Source of the DNA: Bacteroidaceae bacterium
Lineage (GTDB): Bacteria > Bacteroidota > Bacteroidia > Bacteroidales > Bacteroidaceae
NCBI GenBank assembly: GCA_017617315.1
Contig: JAFZWM010000013.1
Span: 1-64,000, forward strand
Length of the DNA stretch: 64,000 nucleotides
Direction of reading: 5' to 3'
Shown one piece after another: positions 53,998-61,601 of this stretch. The notes beneath the pieces were generated by a model, which did not search any database, was not told the DNA's origin, and saw only the letters and a program-made list of their open reading frames with translations. How positions within the stretch are numbered: the stretch's first letter is position 1; the number at the start of each line of letters is the position of its first letter. The position numbers and the translations under genes were made by a program.

Positions 53998-54231
53998 CTC
54001 ATTACTGCAAACGCTGGTTTCGTCAACAGTAAAGCAGTCACCAACAGGTTTAAACTTACCATGTTCTTTCAAGAACTCGATAAGACCGTCCACCGTAAGT
54101 TCCGATGCCGAACATGTATAAAACAGTTGTTTTGCCCCAAATCGGGCTATTATAGCCTGTCTCAACGATGCTTCGCTATACACGTTTCCCTCCATCATGT
54201 GCAGGACCTCATGTCCGTGAATTTGTTCCAT
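53995..54231 (-). CDS. YecH-family metal-binding protein
   Basis: A 78-residue protein starting MEQIHGHEVLHMMEG (ATG at 54231; a further ATG at 54237 is possible). The HGHEVL motif and the downstream Cys in FYTCSASELTVDGLIEFL match YecH/DUF2492 proteins, small putative metal-binding proteins. Function unknown. It is monocistronic, with a -7 box at 54303-54310. Confidence 0.85.
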   Translation of the reverse strand: MEQIHGHEVLHMMEGNVYSEASLRQAIIARFGAKQLFYTCSASELTVDGLIEFLKEHGKFKPVGDCFTVDETSVCSNE

Positions 54232-54302
54232 AACCAATCTTTATTTATTGTCAAAATATACGACTAAAACAAAATATTTTGCAACTAAATATTGCAACAA
54301 TA

Positions 54303-54322
54303 CAAAGTTAAAGGTATTTTTG
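54303..54322. promoter_or_regulatory. Divergent -7 boxes for yecH and the small YIKP gene
   Basis: Minus-strand TAACTTTG (complement of 54303-54310) faces yecH, and plus-strand TATTTTTG (54315-54322) lies 42 bp before the ATG at 54364. Both are exact matches. Confidence 0.5.
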
Positions 54323-54363
54323 CAAAAAGACACTATTGTTTAATAATTTATACCCAAACAATT

Positions 54364-54498
54364 ATGAAAAGTACATATATTAAACCAACAATCAAAACTC
54401 AGGAGATAATCGAAAGGGTTGAACTTTTAAATTCATCCCAAGACGTAACTTTTATTTCCGATGATTCAAACAACGATGAAATAATAGACTTCAACTGA
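54364..54498 (+). CDS. Small YxKP-type protein (44 residues)
   Basis: The ATG at 54364 opens MKSTYIKPTIKTQEIIERVE, followed by an acidic Asn/Ser/Asp-rich end (SDDSNNDEIIDFN). The Y-I-K-P-x(2)-K-x(2)-E-I opening recurs in the small gene at 54796 on the other strand. Such short proteins are common in Prevotella and have no known role. An exact -7 box upstream and a terminator at 54503-54536 argue for a real transcription unit. It could be a secreted or modified peptide precursor, which is speculation. Confidence 0.6.
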   Translation: MKSTYIKPTIKTQEIIERVELLNSSQDVTFISDDSNNDEIIDFN

Positions 54499-54502
54499 AT
54501 TC

Positions 54503-54536
54503 AAAAATCGTGTAGAATGATTTCTTCACGATTTTT
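54503..54536 (+). terminator. Terminator of the small YIKP gene
   Basis: Stem aaaaatcgtg/cacgattttt with a 14-nt loop, ending in five T. Confidence 0.65.
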
Positions 54537-54561
54537 ATGACACAAACTAAACCTTTATAAC

Positions 54562-54595
54562 AAAGAGGGCAGAAGTTTACACTCCCGCCCTCTTT
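54562..54595 (-). terminator. Hairpin terminator of the second small gene
   Basis: Nine-bp perfect stem aaagagggc/gccctcttt, read on the minus strand just after the stop at 54611. The T-rich tail is interrupted (TTTGTT). Confidence 0.55.
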
Positions 54596-54610
54596 ATTAT
54601 ATTAATTTGA

Positions 54611-54796
54611 TTAATTCTCATCATCCATATACTTCCACATACCGCCGCCATTACCACCACGGCCCTTAGAGTTGAAATCGCCAGAATCGATAGGATCTCC
54701 GCCTGTGTTATCGAAAGCTGATGCACCAGCTAAAACGATGTCATTCATCTCTATGGTGTACAACTCTGGTTTTACATATTCAATTTTATCTAACAT
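54611..54796 (-). CDS. Small YxKP-type protein (61 residues) with Gly-rich end
   Basis: The ATG at 54796 starts MLDKIEYVKPELYTIEMNDI, then VLAGASAFDNTGGDP, a Gly/Asn/Asp-rich stretch (FNSKGRGGNGGGMW) and the tail KYMDDEN. The longer ORF from 54841 adds unlikely residues. The opening Y-V-K-P-E-x(2)-x-I-E-M parallels the YIKP gene at 54364. The layout of a conserved hydrophobic lead, a small-residue break (LAGAS) and a Gly/Trp acidic tail suggests a processed peptide. No maturase was identified nearby apart from the 57431 gene. Confidence 0.6.
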   Translation of the reverse strand: MLDKIEYVKPELYTIEMNDIVLAGASAFDNTGGDPIDSGDFNSKGRGGNGGGMWKYMDDEN

Positions 54797-54891
54797 ACAT
54801 TTATTATTTAAGATTATCACTTGTATACTATAATATCTCAATGAAGGATTGAGGCACTTTTTTACCCCAAACCTTCTATATTTTATTCTAA

Positions 54892-57060
54892 TTACTTAAC
54901 CAATACCTTCTGTCCGTTTACAATATACATTCCTGGATTTACAGATATAGTAGTCTCACCTTCAGCAACTTCTGCGGACTTAACAAGTTTACCTGCAGAT
55001 GTATAAACTAATACATTCTGAGACTTATCTGAATTTACAACTATCACGCCATTAGCACCTGATACTGTAAAGTTTTCAGTAGAAACTGCATCTACAGCAG
55101 TTGTTTCACCATCAAGCATATTACCATTTTCATCACGCAATACAACTCGAACCTTTGCCTCTGCACCATCAGACTCGATAGCTCTCAAATAACAACGGAA
55201 CGCTGAGAAATACGAAGTACCAATAGCACGAACCATCTGATTCTTTGTATTGAATCCATAAACATTATACTTCTCACCATCAGAAATATGGTTAATAGCC
55301 TCCTGCTTTGGACCTAAGTTTCCATAGAAATATCCATTATTACCAAGTCTAGTCAAATCTGTAGACGGAGACTTCGGGAATACTGCATCCTCAATATTAC
55401 TAAACACCTTACCTGAAGAAGAAGGTAAAATAATATAAGGTGTATAAGCTTCCATTCCACCTTGAATAGTAGTAAATGTAGAAACATGATTCTCGTATGA
55501 AGTAAATTCATTTACACGACTTACACCTATTTTCTCAAGGACTGTAGAATTAACTTCAAATGGCAAAATCAATGATGACCAAACGGCACTAAACGAACGG
55601 CTGTAATCCAACTTCGTTGCAGTAAACGCTACAGGAGCGTAAAATTCTTTTGAATCAGTCAAATAACAATAATTACAAACATAACCATTTTCAGAAGTAT
55701 TTTCAATTATATTTTTCTCAGTTATGGCTGTATTGGTATTTTCCGACTCTAGAATCAAGAATTCATTATCATTAAGAGTTGGTTTACCAACAAGGCTTCC
55801 ACCAACACTATTTACATATCCAGTCTTCTTAACATTCTTTGAAGTCAAAGCATAATATGCATATTTATAAACCTTAGTATTCTGAGTTACCGGAACCAAA
55901 GATGTAGGATCATTTACATCACAACCATAAACCATATTCATATCAGCTGCCAAAGCAAGCAAAGAACTATATGTTACGCCGTCATTACCAACATAGCCAA
56001 TAATATTATCACCTACAGTACAACAATTTTTATAGTTTCCATCATTTGAGCGCGCAATCACAGCATTAGCAACACAAAGATTATTCACCTTACCATTAGC
56101 AGAAAGAGTACCAATCAAAGCCTCATTAGTTGTTAAAGTAAGTGTTCTTGCATTACCATTTATTGTTCCGCCATACTTACTAATATATGCATCTGTAGCG
56201 AAAGACGCCTCAATATTGATTTCCGCTGCATTGTTTGCATTATCAAGATTTGCATACGCTGCAGTCATTTCAGCATTAGCATCTTCCAATTTTTCTGACA
56301 ACTGTACATAAATTGGATTTTCTTGCACAGTTGTTGTTAAAGTATTATTTAAAGCATCGCTCTGGAGTTTTGTTACAACTGCTATAGCCTTCAAAAAACC
56401 ATTAACATTACCAATACCATTATTTGCCTCCTTATCAGTAGTAAAATTTGCACCTATCTTAGTTCTATAGAACAGATAAAATTCTTTATTTCTTACAGTT
56501 CTAAAAACATCATAAGCACTCTTCTGTTCTCCAGTCGCACCATTTAGTAAATTTGGATTTACAGGATAAACATTATAATAGCTTACTGTTTCAGCATACT
56601 GTTCATTACCTTCCAATGCTAAAAATGCATCTATAGACTCATCGTCATCTTCATAACCATTTTCGTCTATCCAATCATAGTATGCATCCCATGCATCATC
56701 AGAAAGAGACTTTAAATTCACCGTCTGAAGATACAACTTTACATTTTTCAGTTTATTATTTATCTCAGTAGTTGAACTTAAATTTGATGCCGATTCTACT
56801 TCTGCATATACATCATAGCACTGTGAAGTCAACTCATCATACACCTCCACAGTAACAAGTTGCTGAGTGTTTCCCAACTGTCCCTGAATGCTATTAACTT
56901 TTGCCACAGCATTATCATAAGCAGTCTGATATTGAGATATTTTGCTATACTCAGCAAAAGCATCCTTCAACTGAGCTGAAGTAGACACGTTTACCTGCGC
57001 CTTAGTGCATAGAGGAGCACAAAGCATCAAGTAAATAAATGAAAGTAATAAATTCTTCAT
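54892..57060 (-). CDS. Large secreted protein with a T9SS-type C-terminal domain
   Basis: A 722-residue protein with a signal peptide (to about LCTKA). An Ala/Asn-rich helical region with coiled-coil character (about 25-300) is followed by beta-rich Thr/Asn sequence with several Tyr/Cys stretches. The last 65 residues, ending NVLVYTSAGKLVKSAEVAEG and GMYIVNGQKVLVK, fit the type A sorting domain recognised by T9SS. This makes it a probable cargo of the system encoded at 32371-38385. It is AT-rich and unlike neighbouring housekeeping genes. No enzymatic motif found. Confidence 0.75.
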   Translation of the reverse strand: MKNLLLSFIYLMLCAPLCTKAQVNVSTSAQLKDAFAEYSKISQYQTAYDNAVAKVNSIQGQLGNTQQLVTVEVYDELTSQCYDVYAEVESASNLSSTTEINNKLKNVKLYLQTVNLKSLSDDAWDAYYDWIDENGYEDDDESIDAFLALEGNEQYAETVSYYNVYPVNPNLLNGATGEQKSAYDVFRTVRNKEFYLFYRTKIGANFTTDKEANNGIGNVNGFLKAIAVVTKLQSDALNNTLTTTVQENPIYVQLSEKLEDANAEMTAAYANLDNANNAAEINIEASFATDAYISKYGGTINGNARTLTLTTNEALIGTLSANGKVNNLCVANAVIARSNDGNYKNCCTVGDNIIGYVGNDGVTYSSLLALAADMNMVYGCDVNDPTSLVPVTQNTKVYKYAYYALTSKNVKKTGYVNSVGGSLVGKPTLNDNEFLILESENTNTAITEKNIIENTSENGYVCNYCYLTDSKEFYAPVAFTATKLDYSRSFSAVWSSLILPFEVNSTVLEKIGVSRVNEFTSYENHVSTFTTIQGGMEAYTPYIILPSSSGKVFSNIEDAVFPKSPSTDLTRLGNNGYFYGNLGPKQEAINHISDGEKYNVYGFNTKNQMVRAIGTSYFSAFRCYLRAIESDGAEAKVRVVLRDENGNMLDGETTAVDAVSTENFTVSGANGVIVVNSDKSQNVLVYTSAGKLVKSAEVAEGETTISVNPGMYIVNGQKVLVK

Positions 57061-57430
57061 ATATCAATCGAATTAATAGATTCTTATATTTTCGGCAAAG
57101 ATACAAAAAAATTATGATATATGCTATATATTATGTTTTTTTCGTAAAAAAATATTTAGCAATACAATATTATCCACGTAAAGATTATTCGCATATACTT
57201 TACTAAAAGTAAGTTATTTAACACATTTATAAAGCATTATTAAACACACAGTAAGCACACCATTCTACAACATCAAATAAAGGTCAAATATATTTCACAA
57301 CCTCAAACGATCAATCTTCAAATAAATTCTTAACAAGACCTCAAAATCTAAAAAAATATTAAATAAAGCGCTTATGTGTTGCACATGATAAAAATTATGG
57401 ATATCTTAGCAAACTTGAATTATAACTATA
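57061..57430. promoter_or_regulatory. Divergent intergenic region with promoter elements
   Basis: Minus-strand TATCTTTG (complement of 57096-57103) is an exact -7 box 36 bp before the secreted-protein gene. Plus-strand TATCTTAG (57402-57409) matches 7 of 8, 22 bp before the ATG at 57431. The 300 bp between are very AT-rich with no gene seen. Confidence 0.5.
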
Positions 57431-58489
57431 ATGGAAAAAGTACAATTAGCTATAGTCAACCTGTTGGGAGCAATCCTTAATGACAACAAAGCGGACGAGA
57501 AACTCTTTGCCGACAACACACAAGAGTTCTGGGACAGTTTTTACGAACAAGCATACGAACAATGTGTAGGACCACTTATTCTCGACAGCATTGAAAAAAA
57601 CGGAATACAACCGCCTCTGCGTACAAAACTGAAGTTCATCTATCTTAGAGACAAGACAGAGAAACTTTATGCCATTCACTTGCAGACCATTCTCGAGCTG
57701 AGAAAGATTATGCAAGGCGGAAATGTGCGCTCGCATGTTATAAAAGGTACGGACATCGCACAATTGTACAAGACCCCATCACACAGAAAGCTTGGAGACA
57801 TTGATTTCTATGTAGAAGACTACCATCTGGCAATGAAGTTACTGAAGGCCAATGGAATAAAGGTAAAAGTTGGTACATTCATAGAAAAGCATGACAATAT
57901 AAAAATAAATGGCGTTGAAATTGAACTTCACAAGCAAATCGTACAGCGATATCCAACGCTAAGTAGCAAAAAACGCTACAATTACCTGAAAAAAAATATC
58001 GGCGACAAAGCTAAATTCTACTGTATGTACACGATTTTACACAACGTATACCATCTTACACATACAGGACTGAAGATGCACATGATTTGCGACTGGAATC
58101 AATATGTTTCGACATACGGCATTCAGCATATTCTTGACACAAAAGATGATTTTGTGATTAAATTCGCAAACGCATTCAACTCTATTTTAATACATTATTT
58201 CGGTCTGAACAAGGAACACCTTAAGAAAACAGACGGAACTTACATGCTACCGTCGGAAGAAGAGCAACTACTTGGAGAAGAGATACTTGCAACATGCTTC
58301 GACATCAAGAATATACTGAAGATAAAACGCAATGGCGGAATTACTTACATCAATTATGAGATTGCCCAATACCGTCATTTCTTAGGTTTCAAGGCTACGG
58401 TAAACGAAGTTTTGTGGAGTTGCCTGAACCAATCGCTACACTTATTATTAAAGGTGAAAAATGCAATAAGAAAGATATTCAAGGCATAA
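57431..58489 (+). CDS. NTP_transf_5-like nucleotidyltransferase-family protein
   Basis: A 352-residue protein with the nucleotidyltransferase core at about 95-130: HVIKGTDIAQLYKTPSHRKL then GDIDFYVED, where GDIDFYV supplies the metal-binding Asp pair. The N-terminus is helical. The pattern matches uncharacterised NTP_transf_5 (PF14907) proteins, some of which are found in peptide-natural-product loci. A terminator follows directly. Whether it acts on the small YxKP proteins is speculation. Confidence 0.7.
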   Translation: MEKVQLAIVNLLGAILNDNKADEKLFADNTQEFWDSFYEQAYEQCVGPLILDSIEKNGIQPPLRTKLKFIYLRDKTEKLYAIHLQTILELRKIMQGGNVRSHVIKGTDIAQLYKTPSHRKLGDIDFYVEDYHLAMKLLKANGIKVKVGTFIEKHDNIKINGVEIELHKQIVQRYPTLSSKKRYNYLKKNIGDKAKFYCMYTILHNVYHLTHTGLKMHMICDWNQYVSTYGIQHILDTKDDFVIKFANAFNSILIHYFGLNKEHLKKTDGTYMLPSEEEQLLGEEILATCFDIKNILKIKRNGGITYINYEIAQYRHFLGFKATVNEVLWSCLNQSLHLLLKVKNAIRKIFKA

Positions 58490-58495
58490 AAAAAG

Positions 58496-58528
58496 CGGAC
58501 GATACTCGGAAAAGTATCGCCCGTTTTT
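58496..58528 (+). terminator. Terminator after the NTP_transf_5-like gene
   Basis: Eleven-bp stem with one mismatch (cggacgatact/agtatcgcccg), 6-nt loop, T run at 58524-58528. asnA converges from the other side. Confidence 0.8.
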
Positions 58529-58536
58529 ATTTTATA

Positions 58537-59571
58537 TTAAATAAGGTGCATTCCGTATTTTGCACATTCTTCGCGCTGCTCATCAGGCCAAATACTTGCC
58601 TGAGTCTCGCCGATATGCGCCTTGTGCAGCATTACCATACACAAACGGCTCTGACCAATTCCGCCACCAATAGAAAGCGGAAGTTTATCGTCGAGAAGCA
58701 TCTTGTGGAAGTACAATTCCTTGCGCTCTTCCTTGCCACTCTCCTTTAGCTGACGAAGAAGAGCCTCTTTGTCTACGCGGATTCCCATCGAACTCAGTTC
58801 GAGTGCTCTGCCAAGAACCGGATACCAAATTAGGATATCGCCATTCAAGCCCTTGTAGCCTTCTGAATTTGGAGTTGAATAGTCGTCGTAATCAGGGGCA
58901 CGACCATCATGTGGCTCACCATCTGACAGTTTCTCGCCTATGCCGATAATGAATACTGCGCCGTACTTCTTACAGATTTCATCCTCGCGCTCGCGTGGAG
59001 AGAGATTTGGATACATCTGCAACAATTCCTCGGCGTGGATAAAGTGGATATCTTCAGGCAAGAAAGGCTTAATCTGCGGATACATCTCGCATGTCATATA
59101 CTCTGTACGGACAATGGCAGAATAGATTCGGCGGACAATCTTCTTAAGGAAATCGATGTTTCTGTCTTCCTTAGAGATTACTCTCTCCCAATCCCACTGG
59201 TCGACGTAGAGAGAATGGAGATTATCCAAATCCTCGTCGGCACGAATGGCATTCATGTCAGTATATAGTCCGTATCCGTTTTCGATTCCGTATTCAGCCA
59301 GAGTGAGCCTTTTCCACTTGGCAAGCGAATGTACCACCTCGGCCTTGGCATCGCCAAGAGCCTTGATAGGAAAAGTAACAGCTCTCTCAACTCCGTTAAG
59401 ATCGTCGTTAATGCCTAGTCCTTTTAACACAAACAGAGGAGCTGTAACGCGACGCAGGCGTAGCTCTGTAGAAAGGTTCATCTGAAAGAAGTCCTTAATC
59501 TTCTTTATACCCTGCTCTGTTTGTTTGATGTCGAGCAGTGACTTATAGTCAGCTGGTTTTATAATACTCAT
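58537..59571 (-). CDS. asnA: Aspartate-ammonia ligase (asparagine synthetase AsnA)
   Basis: A 344-residue AsnA, the ammonia-dependent enzyme forming asparagine from aspartate with ATP (AMP-forming, aminoacyl-tRNA-synthetase-like fold). Typical stretches are KIKDFFQMNLSTELRLRRVT, APLFVLKGLGINDDLNG, MNAIRADEDLDNLHSLYVDQ, WDWERVI and LPLSIGGGIGQSRLCM. Full length. Monocistronic with a -7 box at 59608-59615. Confidence 0.97.
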   Translation of the reverse strand: MSIIKPADYKSLLDIKQTEQGIKKIKDFFQMNLSTELRLRRVTAPLFVLKGLGINDDLNGVERAVTFPIKALGDAKAEVVHSLAKWKRLTLAEYGIENGYGLYTDMNAIRADEDLDNLHSLYVDQWDWERVISKEDRNIDFLKKIVRRIYSAIVRTEYMTCEMYPQIKPFLPEDIHFIHAEELLQMYPNLSPREREDEICKKYGAVFIIGIGEKLSDGEPHDGRAPDYDDYSTPNSEGYKGLNGDILIWYPVLGRALELSSMGIRVDKEALLRQLKESGKEERKELYFHKMLLDDKLPLSIGGGIGQSRLCMVMLHKAHIGETQASIWPDEQREECAKYGMHLI

Positions 59572-59607
59572 TTTAAATTTCTTTTGTCGCTCTTCGTTTT
59601 AGCGTTG

Positions 59608-59615
59608 CAAAGATA
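59608..59615 (-). promoter_or_regulatory. -7 box of asnA
   Basis: Minus-strand TATCTTTG, an exact match, 37 bp before the start. Confidence 0.5.
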
Positions 59616-59704
59616 AGTATTATTTATCAAAATGACGCAAAATCTTCAAATATTTTTCACAATTTACACAAATAGCATAATAGATGTTACATTTTAACAT
59701 ATAC

Positions 59705-60367
59705 TTACCATTCGATAGGTGTTTCACCGTGCTCCAAAAGGTAACTATTTGCTTTCGAAAAGTGCGAATTGCCGAAAAATCCGCGATAAGCAGACAATGG
59801 CGACGGGTGCGGAGATGTCAGCACTAAATGACGGCTTCGGTCGACAAACGCTCCCTTCCTCTGTGCAGGAGAGCCCCAGAAGATGAACACGAGATTCTGC
59901 CTCTGCGAGTTGAGAAGAGAGATTACGGCATCGGTAAAAGTCTCCCACCCTCTTCCGGCATGAGAGAAAGCCTGATGCTCGCGAACCGTGAGCGTGGTGT
60001 TGAGCAGCAAGACTCCCTGCTGCGCCCATCGGGTAAGATTGCCCGACTGAGGAATAGGCTTGCCAGTATCGTTGCTGACTTCCTTGAAAATATTCTGCAA
60101 AGATGGAGGAAACGGCACACCATCGTTAACCGAGAAGCACAAGCCATGGGCCTGCCCCGGTCCGTGATAAGGGTCTTGCCCAAGAATCACGACCTTAACC
60201 TTGTCGAACGGACAAAGGTTGAAGGCATTGAAAATCAGGTTTCCCGGCGGATAGACGCGATATTGCGCATATTCTTGCTTTACGAAGTTTACCAACTCGC
60301 AAAAATACGGTTTTTCGAACTCGCCAGCGAGATGCTGCTTCCACGATTCCTCAATCTTTACATCCAT
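59705..60367 (-). CDS. ung: Uracil-DNA glycosylase
   Basis: A 220-residue family-1 UDG. Catalytic loop [20 protein letters not shown] contains the D and water-activating motif; [18 protein letters not shown] and the leucine-loop [17 protein letters not shown] with the second catalytic His are present. It removes uracil from DNA in base-excision repair. It is last of the run RNR-folB-esterase-ung (8-bp gap). Confidence 0.97.
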   Translation of the reverse strand: MDVKIEESWKQHLAGEFEKPYFCELVNFVKQEYAQYRVYPPGNLIFNAFNLCPFDKVKVVILGQDPYHGPGQAHGLCFSVNDGVPFPPSLQNIFKEVSNDTGKPIPQSGNLTRWAQQGVLLLNTTLTVREHQAFSHAGRGWETFTDAVISLLNSQRQNLVFIFWGSPAQRKGAFVDRSRHLVLTSPHPSPLSAYRGFFGNSHFSKANSYLLEHGETPIEW

Positions 60368-60375
60368 AATTGCAA

Positions 60376-61215
60376 TTATTTGTTATACTGCTTGCACACT
60401 TTTTTATTAACGGCCTTCTTCAACGCAGGAATCTTCCTGGCGATTTCCTGAACGGCAAGATTTGCCACCTTGTGAGCACCCCAAACATTAAGATGCGTGT
60501 TGTCCTGACGGCCATTTGGGCAAGCCTCGCAAGTATTAGGCTCAATCCACATGTAAACTTTTTTCGAGCCTTCGCGACCAAGAGACTGAACAAAATCATG
60601 TGTCAATTTGTTGTGGTCGATGAAGACAATACCGAGCTCTTTTGCCACATTTCGTGGACTGTCGAGATATGCTCCATGAGTATCGATGAGAGTATCACCC
60701 TCGACGATATCATCAGCCTTGGCTTTGCGGAAATCATCGTTTGCAACGGCATTTTTGTTGTGTCCGAAGTTGCGGCGAACGATAGAGTTGAACAGAACAG
60801 GAATCGCGCCCTTCTCCTTTGCCTCGACTGCAAACTTGCGAAGGTTGGCATCGAAAGTCGTTCCAGGGTCGGTGTGACGGTCTTCCTTCGGCTTCTCGTC
60901 ATTGTGTCCAAACTGAATGAAGACGTAGTCGCCAGGCTTCAGATTCTTCAAGACCTCGTCCCATCTGCCTTCGTTGATGAAGCTCTTGCTGCTTCGGCCA
61001 TTCACGGCGTAGTTCTTTACAACTACCTTGTCAGGATTGAAGAACTCGCCAAGAACCTGTCCCCAGCCACGCTCCTGATTGCCCTTGTCGAGCGGTTTGT
61101 TTGCCATCGTAGAATCGCCGATGGTGTGGATTGTTACGACATCATCTTTCGTAGCCGAGACAAAGACAAACAATGCCGCTACGACGCACAATAGTGTCAG
61201 AAATTTTAGTTTCAT
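60376..61215 (-). CDS. Secreted SGNH esterase, rhamnogalacturonan-acetylesterase-like
   Basis: A 279-residue exported esterase; the signal peptide covers about 1-21. SGNH blocks: [13 protein letters not shown] (catalytic Ser), WGQVLGEFF then [13 protein letters not shown] (Gly), [13 protein letters not shown] (Asn), and [14 protein letters not shown] (Asp and His). The family removes acetyl groups from rhamnogalacturonan and similar pectins, consistent with plant-glycan use elsewhere in the window. It lies in an operon with housekeeping genes, 16 bp after folB. Confidence 0.88.
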   Translation of the reverse strand: MKLKFLTLLCVVAALFVFVSATKDDVVTIHTIGDSTMANKPLDKGNQERGWGQVLGEFFNPDKVVVKNYAVNGRSSKSFINEGRWDEVLKNLKPGDYVFIQFGHNDEKPKEDRHTDPGTTFDANLRKFAVEAKEKGAIPVLFNSIVRRNFGHNKNAVANDDFRKAKADDIVEGDTLIDTHGAYLDSPRNVAKELGIVFIDHNKLTHDFVQSLGREGSKKVYMWIEPNTCEACPNGRQDNTHLNVWGAHKVANLAVQEIARKIPALKKAVNKKVCKQYNK

Positions 61216-61231
61216 ACGTTTTAATATTTAG

Positions 61232-61597
61232 TTAGTAATCAATCTTTATCTCGATGCCAGCCTCAGAACATTCAGCTCCCATAGGCGGATTTTCCTTGTC
61301 GATGACGAGTTCAACGCTCGTTATCTGCGGAAATTCGCTCTTGATGCGCTCCACTATGCGACCGCCGACATGCTCGAGGAGCTTTGACGGAATGGCCATC
61401 TCCAGCCTCACGATTTCGAAAATATCGGCATAGCTTATCGTTCCTGCCAGATTATCAGTCTGCATTGCCTCGGAGAAATCATAGCCAATCCTAAGGCTGA
61501 CGTAGAAATACGCGCCTGTGAGCTGCTCTTGTGGCAAAACGCCGTGACGGGCAAATATCTTTATTTTGTTAAGATGTACGAAAGTCTTCATTTTCAT
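61232..61597 (-). CDS. folB: Dihydroneopterin aldolase FolB
   Basis: A 121-residue FolB: KIFARHGVLPQEQLTGAYF, SYADIFEIV, KLLEHVGGRIVERI, and the C-terminal VELVIDKENPP. Folate biosynthesis enzyme, cleaving dihydroneopterin. Full length. It starts 4 bp after the RNR stop and is probably cotranscribed. Confidence 0.95.
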   Translation of the reverse strand: MKMKTFVHLNKIKIFARHGVLPQEQLTGAYFYVSLRIGYDFSEAMQTDNLAGTISYADIFEIVRLEMAIPSKLLEHVGGRIVERIKSEFPQITSVELVIDKENPPMGAECSEAGIEIKIDY

Positions 61598-61601
61598 TGG
61601 T

